Shown here: positions 26,348 to 35,777 of the stretch, in pieces
Numbering within the stretch: position 1 is the stretch's first letter
Layout: every line of letters begins with the position of its first letter
Assembly: GCA_030432905.1 (NCBI GenBank)
Contig: JAUILU010000008.1
Coordinates: forward strand, 19,039-83,038
Source of the DNA: Phycisphaerae bacterium
GTDB lineage: Bacteria > Planctomycetota > Phycisphaerae > Phycisphaerales > UBA1924
DNA length: 64,000 nucleotides
Direction of reading: 5' to 3'
Program-made: the position numbers and the translations under genes
Notes under the pieces: generated by a model
Database searches by the model: none
Told to the model about the DNA's origin: nothing
Seen by the model: the letters and a program-made list of their open reading frames with translations, nothing else

Positions 26348-27421
26348 ATGCGTAACGCACTCCGAGTCTTGCTCGCCGGGACATCTCTATCCGCAATCGC
26401 ACCCGTCTCCGCGCTCGCACAAGCCGACGCTGCGCAGCCCTGCCCGATGTCCCCGAGCCAGGCCGAGGTAGAAACCGTGCGCCACCGCATGGCGATCGGT
26501 CTCTACGACGCGGTCAACCGCCGGGGCATGCCCGACGTGCTCATCCCGATGACGATCCACATCATCCGCCGATCCGACGGCACGGGCGGACTGACCCAGG
26601 CTCGCTCCGAGCTTGCCGTCGATGTCGCGAACTCGCTCTGGGTAGGCAGCGGCATCCAGTTCTGCACGCCGGGCGACATCGTCTACCACGACGACGATGA
26701 TCTGTACAACAACACCGACACAATGGCCGAGATCGATGCGCTCCGCCAGCTCGGGCAAGTCCCGGACACGATCAACGTCTACTTCGTCAACAACCTGCGC
26801 AACGAGCTTGGCAGTCTCTGCGGCATCAGCTCGTTCACAACAAGCGATGTTCAGGGCGTCGCGATCAGCACATCGTGCCTGCCGCACGCGGGCAACCCCT
26901 CGACGTTCGCGCATGAGCTCGGGCACTACTTCGACCTGTACCACACGCACGAGTTCGCGTTCGGCGACGAATGTACCGACGGCACCAACTGCGACATCGC
27001 GGGCGACCTCGTCTGCGACACACCCGCCGACCCGAACGTAAGGGGCGAGGTCTCGCCGAGCGATTGCGTGTGGAACGGGGCCGCGGCTCCCGACTGCGGC
27101 GAAGCGCCGTTCGACCCGCCGGTCCGCAACGTGCTGTGCTACGCGACAAGCTCGTGCCGGGACGAGTTCACGCCCGAGCAGTTCGCGCGTGCGTACTCGG
27201 CGCTGATCAACTTCAGGCCCGAGCTGATCGCCAACAGCTGCGACCCGTGCCCGAACATCGCCGATGTCAACGACGACGACATGCTCAGCGCGACCGACTT
27301 CTCCGCCTGGGTTGATGCGTACAACGCTCAGAGCCCGCTGGCAGACCAGAACGGCGACGGCTTCATCACCCCGACCGACTTCAGCGCCTGGGTCTCGAAC
27401 TTCAACGCGGGCTGCAGGTAA
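26348..27421 (+). CDS. Secreted metzincin-type metalloprotease with dockerin-like C-terminal tail
   Basis: A 357-residue protein with a signal peptide (about 1-25). The zinc motif is HELGHYFDLYH (HExxHxxxxxH) within a cysteine-rich M43-like domain (VCDTPADPN, SSCRDEFTPEQF). Two family positions differ: the Gly normally eighth in the motif is Asp, and the Met-turn reads NVLCY. The C-terminus has two calcium-binding-like repeats, ADVNDDDMLSATDFSAW and DQNGDGFITPTDFSAW, ending FNAGC. This is the dockerin-like tail of Phycisphaerae secreted proteins and is shared with the protein at 62707. It probably acts outside the cell on proteins. Confidence 0.85.
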   Translation: MRNALRVLLAGTSLSAIAPVSALAQADAAQPCPMSPSQAEVETVRHRMAIGLYDAVNRRGMPDVLIPMTIHIIRRSDGTGGLTQARSELAVDVANSLWVGSGIQFCTPGDIVYHDDDDLYNNTDTMAEIDALRQLGQVPDTINVYFVNNLRNELGSLCGISSFTTSDVQGVAISTSCLPHAGNPSTFAHELGHYFDLYHTHEFAFGDECTDGTNCDIAGDLVCDTPADPNVRGEVSPSDCVWNGAAAPDCGEAPFDPPVRNVLCYATSSCRDEFTPEQFARAYSALINFRPELIANSCDPCPNIADVNDDDMLSATDFSAWVDAYNAQSPLADQNGDGFITPTDFSAWVSNFNAGCR

Positions 27422-27545
27422 CAGCGCCAAAGTTCGGCTCTCTCTGGAAAACAGGTGGACGATTTCCATTTCGGCGCGGTTTGTGCCACACTACCCGGCT
27501 GGAGATACACCGGCTCGGCTGCGGGCCGCCCAACTGGAGATAATC

Positions 27546-28199
27546 ATGAAATCGAAGAAGCTGATCGGTACGGGTGTTCTTGTTCTCGCGGCGGCCGGTG
27601 CCGGCGCTTGGGGCGCCTCGGCCGCGTTCCAGCCCGAGGACGACCACCCGGGCAAACGCTACGTCGCGGAGTTCAAAGCCAAGGCGACCAACCCGGACAT
27701 GATGGCCGCGTACATGAAAGCGGGCGAGCCGGGCGTGGCGCACGAGCTGATCGCCCTGTTCGCGGGCGAGTTCAACGCCACGACGCGCATGTGGATGAAC
27801 CCGTCACAGCCGCCGATGGAATCGAAGGCCAAGTCCGTCAACACCATGATCATGGGCGGCCGATTCCTCGAGACCGAGTTCACCGGGGACATGATGGGCT
27901 TCCCGTTCACGGGCAAGGGGCTCATGGGCTACGACAACAACCGCGGCCTGTTCGTCAACATGTGGATCGACAGCATGACCACCGGCTTCGGGATCGCGAA
28001 GGGCAACCTCGACGAGTCGGGCACCGCGATCACCTTCATCGGTGAGATGGACGAGCCGACCACGGGCGAGCTGGGCAAGGCCTACAAGCAGGTCTTCCGC
28101 CTCGTCGATGAGGACACGCACGTTCTGGAGATGTGGGAGATCCTCTACGGCGACGAGTTCAAGGTCATGGAGATCGTCTACGAGCGCGTCGAGGGCTGA
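27546..28199 (+). CDS. DUF1579 family secreted protein
   Basis: A 217-residue protein from ATG 27546, with GGAG seven bases upstream. A signal sequence (about 1-28, ending GASAAF) precedes a DUF1579 domain: [59 protein letters not shown]. These proteins form a lipocalin-like beta-barrel of unknown function. A terminator hairpin follows. Confidence 0.82.
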   Translation: MKSKKLIGTGVLVLAAAGAGAWGASAAFQPEDDHPGKRYVAEFKAKATNPDMMAAYMKAGEPGVAHELIALFAGEFNATTRMWMNPSQPPMESKAKSVNTMIMGGRFLETEFTGDMMGFPFTGKGLMGYDNNRGLFVNMWIDSMTTGFGIAKGNLDESGTAITFIGEMDEPTTGELGKAYKQVFRLVDEDTHVLEMWEILYGDEFKVMEIVYERVEG

Positions 28200-28230
28200 T
28201 CGCCGCTGACACTCCCCGGACATACACCGC

Positions 28231-28260
28231 CGCCGACCCCGCAGATGGGTCGGCGTTTTC
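28231..28260 (+). terminator. Rho-independent terminator
   Basis: CGCCGACCC pairs perfectly with GGGTCGGCG across a seven-base loop and is followed by TTTTCT. It lies after the DUF1579 gene and before sucD. Confidence 0.8.
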
Positions 28261-28366
28261 TATAGATAGGTGCAGGTTTGGGTGCTTTGGCCTATGCTCA
28301 GAGGCGAGAGCCGACCGAACCGGGTCCGGCTCGATCTTGAGACCCTCTGCCACCGGAGCCGACCCC

Positions 28367-29359
28367 ATGGCCGTCCTCGTCAACGCCGAAACCCGCGTCA
28401 TCTGTCAGGGCATCACCGGATCGTTCGGTGCGGTCCACACCAAGGGCTGCCACCACTACGGCACCAACGTCGTCGGCGGCGTGACCCCGGGCAAGGGCGG
28501 CCAGCAGGACGCCAACGGCCTTCCGATCTTCAACACGGTCGAGGAAGCGGTCCGCCTCGCGGGCGCGACCGCGACGATGATCTTCGTCCCGCCGCCGTTT
28601 GCCGGTGACGCGATCCTTGAAGCCGCCGATGCGGGGCTGAAGCTGATCTGCGCGATCACCGAGGGTGTTCCTGTGCAGGACATGATCAAGGTTCGCGCGG
28701 TGCTCGACAACATGAACGCCGAGCGCAGCGCCGCGGACAAGATCACGCTCATCGGGCCGAACTGCCCGGGCATCATCACCCCCGGCCCCAAGACAGGCAG
28801 CGGCACATCGGGCAGCGACCCGTACACCAACGCCGGCTGCAAGATCGGCATCATGCCCGGCTACATCAACACGCACCTCAGCGAGTCGAAGAACGGCAAG
28901 TCGATCGGCATCGTCAGCCGATCCGGCACGCTCACTTACGAAGCAGTCTGGCAGACCTCGAACCTCGGGTTCGCGCAGTCGACCTGCATCGGCATCGGCG
29001 GCGACCCCGTCCGGGGCATGAGCCACATCGACGCCATCGAGCTCTTCCAGAACGACCCGGAAACCGACGGCATCATGATGATCGGCGAGATCGGCGGCTC
29101 CGACGAGGAAGCCGCTGCCGCCTACGTCAAGGAGCACGTGACTAAGCCGGTCGCGGGCTTCATCGCGGGCGCCACTGCGCCAGCGGGCAAGCGGATGGGT
29201 CACGCCGGCGCGATCATCGAAGCCGACGGCAGCGGCACCGCCGAGGGCAAGATCGCCGCGATGCGGGCCGCCGGCATCGAGGTCGCCGACAGCCCGGCCG
29301 ACATGGGCAAGGCGATGGCCGCCGCCATGGGCGTCACCGCAGAAGTTGCCAGCGCCTAA
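28367..29359 (+). CDS. sucD: Succinyl-CoA synthetase alpha subunit
   Basis: A 330-residue SucD. The start ATG 28367 begins [20 protein letters not shown], matching the family N-terminus and CoA site. [23 protein letters not shown] and [15 protein letters not shown] are present. The phosphohistidine lies in [10 protein letters not shown]. It is about 40 residues longer than E. coli SucD because of small insertions, the clearest after IITPG (a Gly/Ser-rich stretch around [12 protein letters not shown]). It forms succinate from succinyl-CoA in the TCA cycle together with SucC, which is not in the window. Its stop overlaps the convergent gene's stop. Confidence 0.95.
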   Translation: MAVLVNAETRVICQGITGSFGAVHTKGCHHYGTNVVGGVTPGKGGQQDANGLPIFNTVEEAVRLAGATATMIFVPPPFAGDAILEAADAGLKLICAITEGVPVQDMIKVRAVLDNMNAERSAADKITLIGPNCPGIITPGPKTGSGTSGSDPYTNAGCKIGIMPGYINTHLSESKNGKSIGIVSRSGTLTYEAVWQTSNLGFAQSTCIGIGGDPVRGMSHIDAIELFQNDPETDGIMMIGEIGGSDEEAAAAYVKEHVTKPVAGFIAGATAPAGKRMGHAGAIIEADGSGTAEGKIAAMRAAGIEVADSPADMGKAMAAAMGVTAEVASA

Positions 29360-30027
29360 ACCAGCCCATTCCGTTCGACATTTGAAAGCCGGCGCTTCAC
29401 TTCTTCGAGTTCCGGTGCGCTCCTGCTTTTGCCGAGCTTCGAGGCGAACGCCCCGCCTCCGGTGCCCGCGCCAATGACCGCCAGCAGCGCGACGAGCTGC
29501 GCCGTGGATAGCTTGCTCTGTAACTCGTTGACCTGCTCGCCCGTCATGCCGTGGGCCAGGAGTTGCGACTCGATGCGCTCGTCGAGCGACTGCTCGATGG
29601 ACTCTACTTTCTTGATACTCGCGTCCGTCTGGGTTTCGACCGCGATGAGCCGTTTGTCCTGATCGCGGATGCCTTGGCCGATGCTGCTGAGTGTTTCACC
29701 GATGACACCCCCGAGCGGACCGCCGAGCGATCCGAGATAGGTCTCCACGCCGCGCAGCGCATCGGCGGCGATCGTCTGCGCGCTGGTCGCCTGAGCCGCG
29801 ATCTCCTGCGCACGCCGGCGCACCTCCGCGTTCTCCTGCGCGAGCGCTTGCAGCTGCAGCGAAACCGAGTCCGCATCCCCCTCGGCGATCTCGCGGTGCT
29901 GATCCGCGAGCGACTCGGCGAGCCGGTTGTCGTTGGCGATGATGTTCTCTTGCGCCTGCCAGAGATCACGCTCCGAAGCGCAGGCGGTGCAGAGAACGGA
30001 AAGAACAAGAACGACTGCTGATTTCAT
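29356..30027 (-). CDS. Coiled-coil lipoprotein
   Basis: A 223-residue protein with a lipobox (CTAC around residues 13-16), long alpha-helical and coiled-coil stretches (for example [20 protein letters not shown] and [20 protein letters not shown]), a Gly-rich hydrophobic segment [20 protein letters not shown] near the C-terminus and a last helix [15 protein letters not shown]. This is a common layout of envelope or phage-derived lipoproteins, but no family is recognised. It is convergent with sucD. Confidence 0.6.
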   Translation of the reverse strand: MKSAVVLVLSVLCTACASERDLWQAQENIIANDNRLAESLADQHREIAEGDADSVSLQLQALAQENAEVRRRAQEIAAQATSAQTIAADALRGVETYLGSLGGPLGGVIGETLSSIGQGIRDQDKRLIAVETQTDASIKKVESIEQSLDERIESQLLAHGMTGEQVNELQSKLSTAQLVALLAVIGAGTGGGAFASKLGKSRSAPELEEVKRRLSNVERNGLV

Positions 30028-30166
30028 GATGAATCCCCCACTGGTGTGTGCGGAATTGAATCACAAGGTCATCGCAATTTGCTTGCACGAACGCCTATCG
30101 CTGCAATTGTGCGCATAAACGCGCTGTGTGTACGCGATTCTGCGCTCAAAGCGCGAAGTGCAAACC

Positions 30167-31051
30167 TCACGCCAGCGGCAAACCAGAGCCTACTTTGCAC
30201 ATCTCGTCATGGACACGGATCAGATCCGCGACCTGCGCATCGCGCGCCGATGGGCCGAGCTCTTCGATCAGCTCGCACACGGCAAAGCTCTTCGAGACCT
30301 CGATGAATTTTTGAAATTCTGCATCTTCCTTGTAGGACACGTCGTCATTCAGGGCATCTCTGCGAACAGCTTTGCAACCTATACGCCACGGCTTCGGAGC
30401 CAGCCGTGCCCTGTAGGAACGCTGCTGTTCACATAGCCTGGCATACAAGGGATCTGCCCCCAATCGGACCATGAGTGACTGCGCATCAGTTGAGTCAGGA
30501 GCAAGCGGAGAACCAGGCAGAATATATCGCAGACCATGCGCCGTTCGATAAACGCGAGCCGAGCGAGTCTCATTCTCTGCGACCCATACGCGAAGCAGAC
30601 TAAGAAAGTCTTCTTCAGTCTGTACAACTATCTCAACTGCGTTACCCACTTTCCTTCCTAAGAAACGAGACAAAATGCTTTGCCGAACGCCTCGGATGAC
30701 ATGAATGGGGTCTGACGGGCCATGCACATCAACATCAACGATGACAAGTTCAGCAGTATTGAGTACAAGTAAACCAAATCGGTTAATCGTAATCGCCGCA
30801 GAACGGCTGCCTTGATCACCAAGCCACTCACGATCGATTGGCTCAGGCTTACTCTGCCTTTCGTACTCATACCAATCGGGTTCAAACCCGGCGCGGATGT
30901 TCTGGCAAATCTGATCGCACGCGACTTTGGCCTGGTGCTCGGCGTCTGCGAGGCTGATGTCCGAGCCGCGCAGGACGGTGCGCGTCACTGGGTAGCCGTC
31001 GGGGTCGTCCGCCGTGCAGCTTCGTCTGGCCCAGTACGTTGCGATCTTCAT
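30167..31051 (-). CDS. Conserved protein of unknown function (primase-like DxD segment)
   Basis: A 294-residue protein. Blocks that I recognise as a conserved bacterial family without firm function are NTAELVIVDVDVHGP, RVYRTAHGLRYILPGSPLAP and LGADPLYARLCEQQRSYRAR ending LAPKPWR. The acidic DVDVH strand followed later by YRTAHGLR resembles the core of archaeo-eukaryotic primase-like proteins, but the match is weak. Base composition is markedly AT-richer than flanking genes, so transfer is possible. It ends 139 bases from the coiled-coil lipoprotein and starts next to the amidohydrolase gene. Confidence 0.55.
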   Translation of the reverse strand: MKIATYWARRSCTADDPDGYPVTRTVLRGSDISLADAEHQAKVACDQICQNIRAGFEPDWYEYERQSKPEPIDREWLGDQGSRSAAITINRFGLLVLNTAELVIVDVDVHGPSDPIHVIRGVRQSILSRFLGRKVGNAVEIVVQTEEDFLSLLRVWVAENETRSARVYRTAHGLRYILPGSPLAPDSTDAQSLMVRLGADPLYARLCEQQRSYRARLAPKPWRIGCKAVRRDALNDDVSYKEDAEFQKFIEVSKSFAVCELIEELGPSARDAQVADLIRVHDEMCKVGSGLPLA

Positions 31052-31055
31052 CGCG

Positions 31056-32381
31056 TCAGTCCTCTTGGGTTGTTTCGTGTTTGAAGACTTTGCCGCCGGC
31101 CATCACGAACGTGACGTCCTGCAGGGCCGCGACGTCTTCTATAGGGTTGCTGTCAACGGCGATGATGTCCGCCGCGAACCCGGGCTTGATCTGCCCCACT
31201 GTTTCCGAGATGCCGAGCAGCTCGGCGGCGTTGATCGTCGCGGACTTGATCGCTTCGTTTGCGGGCATGCCGGCCTCGGTCATGTACACGAACTCGAGCG
31301 CGTTGGTGCCGTGCGCACCGACCCCGACGTCTGTGCCGAACGCGATGTTCACGCCCGCCTCGTACGCGCGGCCGAAGGCGCCCTGGATCACCGGGCCGAC
31401 CGCCTCGGCTTTGGCCCTGATCGCGGGGTTGAACCACTCGGCGTCCTGCGCTTTCTCGGCGACAAACTTGCCTGCGTGTATGGTCGGCACGAGGTACGCG
31501 CCGGTTTCGAGGAAGAGTTCGATGGTCGAGTCGTCGAGGTAGGTGCCGTGCTCGATCGAGTCGACGCCAGCGCGGAGGGCGGCGTTGATGCCGTCGGTCC
31601 CGTGCGCGTGACAGGCAACCTTCCGGCCCATCATGTGCGCCGTTTTGACAACGGCTTCGATCTCGTCGTCGAACATCTGCTGGTTCACACCCGCGGCTGT
31701 GTTGCTCAGGACGCCGCCGGTCGAGGTGATCTTGATGAGGTCCGATCCTCGTTTGACTCGTTCGCGGACGGCGTTGCGCATCTCGTCGGCGCCGTTGGCG
31801 ATGCCGTCGGTCGCGGTGAGCGCAGGCGAGAGCGTCGGGTTGATGCCGTTGGTCGGGTCGCCGTGACCGCCGGTGACGCTGATCGTTTTGCCCGCGGCGA
31901 GAATGCGCGGCCCGGGCACTGCGCCCTGCGCGATCCGGTCACGCAGTGCATAGATCGCGCTGCCACCGGAGCCGACATTGCGCACAGTTGTAAAACCTGC
32001 CATGAGTGTGCGCTCGGCGAAGAGTGTGCCGTCGATGGCTTGGTGGGTTTCGTCTTCCACGAGTGTGCGGCGCAGACGCATCTGCATCGGCGGCAACTCA
32101 AACGTCAGATGCGTGTGGCAATCGATCAGTCCGGGAAGAACAAACTTGTCCATCAGGTCGATGTGCCGGTTGGGCTCGTTGTTGGGCGCCGCGTCGATAA
32201 AGACATAGCCGTCGAAGACCTGGGTGACCATGCCGTCTTCGATGACGACGGTGCACTCGGTGCGGGGCGGCTTGCCCGGTTCATCGAGAAGGCTGCCGCA
32301 ATGAAGGATGGTTGCGCCGGTCTGCGCCTGGGCGGCAAGAGCGAGCGAGCAGAGTGCGGCTAAGACGATTCGCGTCAGCAT
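31056..32381 (-). CDS. Secreted amidohydrolase, imidazolonepropionase-like
   Basis: A 441-residue metal-dependent hydrolase with a signal peptide (about 1-20, ending AAQAQT). Metal ligands are visible: DCHTH after PGLI, a likely carboxylated Lys in DLIKITSTGGVLS, CHAHG, SIEHGTYLDD and FGTDVG. The C-terminal beta part has GKVFKHE. The family cleaves dipeptides or cyclic amides (prolidase-, Xaa-Arg-like); the substrate cannot be told. Four bases separate it from the next minus-strand gene, so they may be co-transcribed. Confidence 0.88.
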   Translation of the reverse strand: MLTRIVLAALCSLALAAQAQTGATILHCGSLLDEPGKPPRTECTVVIEDGMVTQVFDGYVFIDAAPNNEPNRHIDLMDKFVLPGLIDCHTHLTFELPPMQMRLRRTLVEDETHQAIDGTLFAERTLMAGFTTVRNVGSGGSAIYALRDRIAQGAVPGPRILAAGKTISVTGGHGDPTNGINPTLSPALTATDGIANGADEMRNAVRERVKRGSDLIKITSTGGVLSNTAAGVNQQMFDDEIEAVVKTAHMMGRKVACHAHGTDGINAALRAGVDSIEHGTYLDDSTIELFLETGAYLVPTIHAGKFVAEKAQDAEWFNPAIRAKAEAVGPVIQGAFGRAYEAGVNIAFGTDVGVGAHGTNALEFVYMTEAGMPANEAIKSATINAAELLGISETVGQIKPGFAADIIAVDSNPIEDVAALQDVTFVMAGGKVFKHETTQED

Positions 32382-32496
32382 AGTGATCTCCGTTTGTGCC
32401 CCATGCTACACGAAACGCGGGTCGGCAATTTGGAATAGCGTGTCCGCTTTGCGGGTTCGTCATGCGATGCTTCTGTAGAAGAAAGGAAGGTGCACA

Positions 32497-33204
32497 GTGA
32501 TCAGCATCAGACGGGCCGACGATCGGGGCAAGACTGACCTCGGCTGGCTCGACAGCAAGCACACGTTCGCGTTTGCGCGGGGCATCCCGCGTGGCTCAGG
32601 CCCGGACCCGATGGGCTTTCGGGGCCTCCGTGTCATCAACGACGACCGGGTCGCGCCAAGCCGGGGGTTCGACACGCACCCGCACGACAACATGGAGATC
32701 GTCAGCTACATCGTTGACGGCGTCCTCGAGCACAAGGACTCGATGGGCACGATCGAACAGATCCGAGAAGGCGGCTTCCAGCTGACCAGCGCCGGCTCCG
32801 GTATTACACACAGCGAGTACAACCCGTCGGATGACGAGTGGACACGGCTGATTCAGATTTGGATTCGCCCGGCAGCTTTGGACACCAAGCCCAGCTACGC
32901 CGAGCTCGCGTCACCGGTAGCCGAGCCGAACACGCTCGTGGTCGCGGCCTCGCCCGACGGGCAAGACGGCTCGATGCGCATCGGCGCCGACGCGCGGATC
33001 ATGGTCGGCAAGCTCGACCCCGGCGCCCGCGTGGCGCACCGGCCAGAGATCGGTCGGCACACGTTCGTGCAGGTCGTAAGAGGGGACATCACCATCAATG
33101 GCGACAAACTCGCCGAGGGTGACGGTGCTGCGGTGAGCGATGTCGACTCGGTCGAGATCGTCGCCGACACAACCGCCGAGATTCTGGTGTTCGACCTGTC
33201 GTAA
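32497..33204 (+). CDS. Pirin family protein
   Basis: A 235-residue bicupin. The metal site is visible as FDTHPHDNMEIVSYI plus SGITHSEYNP (His, His, His and Glu), and EHKDSMGT is the conserved pirin block. Bacterial pirins such as YhhW act as quercetin dioxygenases in vitro; the in vivo role is unclear. The start at GTG 32497 (reads as MISIRRADDRGKTD) follows GAAAGGAAGG. It is followed on the same strand by a MarR gene, a frequent pairing. Confidence 0.88.
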   Translation: MISIRRADDRGKTDLGWLDSKHTFAFARGIPRGSGPDPMGFRGLRVINDDRVAPSRGFDTHPHDNMEIVSYIVDGVLEHKDSMGTIEQIREGGFQLTSAGSGITHSEYNPSDDEWTRLIQIWIRPAALDTKPSYAELASPVAEPNTLVVAASPDGQDGSMRIGADARIMVGKLDPGARVAHRPEIGRHTFVQVVRGDITINGDKLAEGDGAAVSDVDSVEIVADTTAEILVFDLS

Positions 33205-33284
33205 ATCGGATGCGTTTCACGGATATCTCCCCGGTGCCTGTAGATTGAAGCGCGGGGAGGTTCTCTATATACTTGTTTACACAG

Positions 33285-33752
33285 ATGCCTAACTTGCAGG
33301 ATGAAATCGGGAAGAAGCAGCCGTTCGACCTCGCCGAGGAGGAGGCGTATCTCAACGTGCGCCGGACGGCGGCGACTCTCGAGTCGTACTTCGGCAGGCT
33401 CTTCCGCAAGGCCGGGCTGAGCGAGGCGACGTACAACGTGCTCCGGATTCTCCGGGCTGCGGGCGAGGACGGCCGCTGCTGGGGCGAGATCCGCCAAGAC
33501 CTCGTTGTGCCCGTGCCTGATGTGACGAGACTGATCGATCGGCTCGAAAAATCGGGCCACTGCGAACGCCAGCGGAGCGTAACCGATCGGCGGAAGGTCT
33601 ACATCAGGATCACCAAGAAGGGCCTCGATGTGGTCAACGGCCTCGACGAGCCGGTCCGCAATGGGCTCCAGGGTCGGCTTGGCCATATGGCAGAAGCCGA
33701 TCTACGCAAACTCAGCGCTCTGCTTGAACGCACACGAGATCAAGACAACTAA
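33285..33752 (+). CDS. MarR family transcriptional regulator
   Basis: A 155-residue winged-helix protein from ATG 33285. LSEATYNVLRILRAAGEDGR is helices 1-2, DVTRLIDRLEKSGHCERQRS is the recognition helix, and SVTDRRKVYIRITKKG is the wing with the conserved D-R-R. It probably regulates itself and the pirin gene just upstream. Inverted repeats rich in TTGTTGT/ACAACAA lie at the end of and just after the gene. Confidence 0.9.
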   Translation: MPNLQDEIGKKQPFDLAEEEAYLNVRRTAATLESYFGRLFRKAGLSEATYNVLRILRAAGEDGRCWGEIRQDLVVPVPDVTRLIDRLEKSGHCERQRSVTDRRKVYIRITKKGLDVVNGLDEPVRNGLQGRLGHMAEADLRKLSALLERTRDQDN

Positions 33753-33826
33753 ACACCAAGTTGTCAGATGGTTACAGCCCACTGCATGTGTTTGTTGTTT
33801 TGACAACAAATTAGTTGTTAAAACAC
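33744..33826. promoter_or_regulatory. Cluster of inverted repeats after the MarR gene
   Basis: GACAACT (33744-33750) and AGTTGTC (33759-33765) form a perfect dyad across the MarR stop codon. TTTGTTGT (33791-33798) and ACAACAAA (33803-33810) form a second perfect 8-bp dyad with a four-base loop. GTGTTT (33788) and AAACAC (33821) enclose it. The segment is AT-rich compared with its surroundings. It may be a MarR-type operator array or a transcription stop; the sequence alone does not decide. Confidence 0.4.
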
Positions 33827-33852
33827 TTGATGTGTGCTTGCCGGATGAATTG

Positions 33853-34446
33853 TCAGTCTTCGATCGAGGCCAGCACGCTGCATGCGGCGACCGAGGCGAG
33901 CTCGATGGCCAGTTGCATCGGGGTCCGGCCGGCGGCGTCGGTGAACCGGGGATCCGCGCCGGCGGCTAGCAGAGTCTCGACCAGGCGAGCGTCGTCCACA
34001 CGGACAGCCGAGTGCAGCGGCGTCTCCATCGCGCTGTTGCACGCCAGCACGTTCGGGTCCGAGGCGAACTCGCAGAGCACAGCCAGAGCATCGTGGGCGT
34101 GGGCGTAGCAGGCCAGGTGCATCGGCGCCCAGCCCTCGGCGTTGCAGATGTCGAGACGATCGGGGGAAGAGACCGCGACGGAATGCAGCTCGCCGGCGAG
34201 ATTCAGAGCCGCCGATTCCCAGATGTCGGGCCGATAGCCGGCGGCGATGATCCGCCGCGCCAAGCGAGGATGACCGGTAGACAACGCGAGCATGACCGGG
34301 CTCTCGCCGATGCGATCCGACGCGATACCCTCGAGCCCTTTCGGCCCCTCTGAATCGATGATCTTGGTAGCTTTAGAGATATCGCCATCAGTGATGGCTT
34401 TACAGATCCCCGCGAGAGATTTGAACCGACGAACGGATTGGTCCAT
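33853..34446 (-). CDS. Ankyrin-repeat protein
   Basis: A 197-residue protein of four to five ankyrin repeats, for example GESPVMLALSTGHPRLARRI, GWAPMHLACYAHAHDALAVL, METPLHSAVRVDDARLVETL with LLAAGADPRF, and GRTPMQLAIELASVAACSVL. The ATG at 34446 (MDQSVRRFKSLAG) is chosen; a GTG at 34479 would add 11 residues. There is no signal peptide. A protein-binding role is expected; the partner is unknown. Confidence 0.85.
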   Translation of the reverse strand: MDQSVRRFKSLAGICKAITDGDISKATKIIDSEGPKGLEGIASDRIGESPVMLALSTGHPRLARRIIAAGYRPDIWESAALNLAGELHSVAVSSPDRLDICNAEGWAPMHLACYAHAHDALAVLCEFASDPNVLACNSAMETPLHSAVRVDDARLVETLLAAGADPRFTDAAGRTPMQLAIELASVAACSVLASIED

Positions 34447-34562
34447 GGTTGGGTCGTCCTCGTCCCCACGAGTAGCCACTTATACGGCGACCCTCGGCGA
34501 CGAGTTGCACCCAATCCGGCACTCAACCGGCACACTTTTCGAGCAGGACCGAGAACCAACAC

Positions 34563-35777
34563 CTAACCGCCAGATTGATCCTTGTTTGTAGGCTTTGGCG
34601 GGGGTGTTTTGCCCAGCAGCGACCCAGCGCGCCCGATGAAATCAGCACCGAAACGCTTGGCGATCTCGTCGGATGCTTTATCGATTCCTGACAATTTCTT
34701 GCGTTCGCCTTCGCCGAAGAGTTGAAGCTGCGCATCTTCAGTGTTTGAAAGCTGACTCGCGGAGACCCCGATGAGTCTGACCGGGCGAAATGAAGTGCGC
34801 ATCCAGCTTTCAAATATCTGCTCGGCGGCCTGCCAGATGTCCTCTGTTCGGTCGGTTTCTGTTTCGAGCGTGTGCGCGCGTGTGATGGTCTCGAAGTCGC
34901 CGAAGCGGAGCTTGAGCGTGACCGTTTTGGCGGTGCGCTGTTTGCTGCGCAGCCGACGCGCGACCTGCTCGACCTGACCTAGGAGTACAGCACGAATCTG
35001 GTCTTTATCAGTCAGGTCATCGCCGAATGTTTGCTCGTGGCCGACACTCTTTGCGATGCGGTCTGGGACGACAGGCCGATCGTCGATGCCCTGCGCGAGC
35101 AACTTCGCGTGCGGGCCGAACGAGCCGAGCCTGGCCTCGATCAGTTCGTCCGGCGCTGCGCGGAGCTGGCCGATCGTGTGGATGCCGAGTCTTGCGAAGC
35201 GTTCTTTGGCTGACTTGCCGATGCCGAAGATCGCGGTGACGGGCATCGGGTCGAGTGTCGAGTGGATGGTTTCGGGTGTGATGACCGCCATGCCGTCGGG
35301 CTTGTTGATCTCGCTTGCGAGCTTGGCGAGGAACTTGTTGGGGGCGAGGCCGACCGAGATGGTCAGGCCGGTAGTTTGATTGACCCGCGTGCGGATCGAT
35401 TGTGCGATGTCTTCGGGCTTGCCGAGCAAACGGATCGAGCCGGTGATGTCGAGGAACGCCTCGTCAACAGAGAGCGGCTCGACCAGCGGCGTGACCGACT
35501 CGAAGATCTCGAACACCTGCCGGCTGAGTTCGCGGTAACGCTTGCCCCGGCCGCGGACGACGATCGCCTGCGGGCAGAGCCTCAACGCCTGCGCGGTCGG
35601 CATCGCGCTGTGACAGCCGAACGCGCGAGCTTCGTACGACGCAGCCGCGACGACGGCGCGCTTGCCCGTGCCCCCGACGAGCACAGGCTTGCCGCGGAGG
35701 TCGGGGTTATCGAGCTGTTCGACGGACGCGAAGAAGGCGTCGAGGTCTGCGTGGAGGATGAAACGGCCTTGGTTCAC
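34563..35777 (-). CDS. dinB: DNA polymerase IV (Y-family translesion polymerase)
   Basis: A 404-residue Y-family polymerase. FILHADLDAFFASVEQ carries the first metal Asp and steric-gate region, VEPLSVDEAFLDITGS carries the SVDEA catalytic acids, and two helix-hairpin-helix-like thumb segments follow (AIFGIGKSAKERFARLGIHT). The C-terminal little-finger domain is around TVTLKLRFGDFETITRAHTL. It copies damaged DNA in the SOS or stress response. Its start overlaps the stop of the upstream hypothetical gene by four bases. I see no clear LexA box. Confidence 0.95.
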   Translation of the reverse strand: MNQGRFILHADLDAFFASVEQLDNPDLRGKPVLVGGTGKRAVVAAASYEARAFGCHSAMPTAQALRLCPQAIVVRGRGKRYRELSRQVFEIFESVTPLVEPLSVDEAFLDITGSIRLLGKPEDIAQSIRTRVNQTTGLTISVGLAPNKFLAKLASEINKPDGMAVITPETIHSTLDPMPVTAIFGIGKSAKERFARLGIHTIGQLRAAPDELIEARLGSFGPHAKLLAQGIDDRPVVPDRIAKSVGHEQTFGDDLTDKDQIRAVLLGQVEQVARRLRSKQRTAKTVTLKLRFGDFETITRAHTLETETDRTEDIWQAAEQIFESWMRTSFRPVRLIGVSASQLSNTEDAQLQLFGEGERKKLSGIDKASDEIAKRFGADFIGRAGSLLGKTPPPKPTNKDQSGG

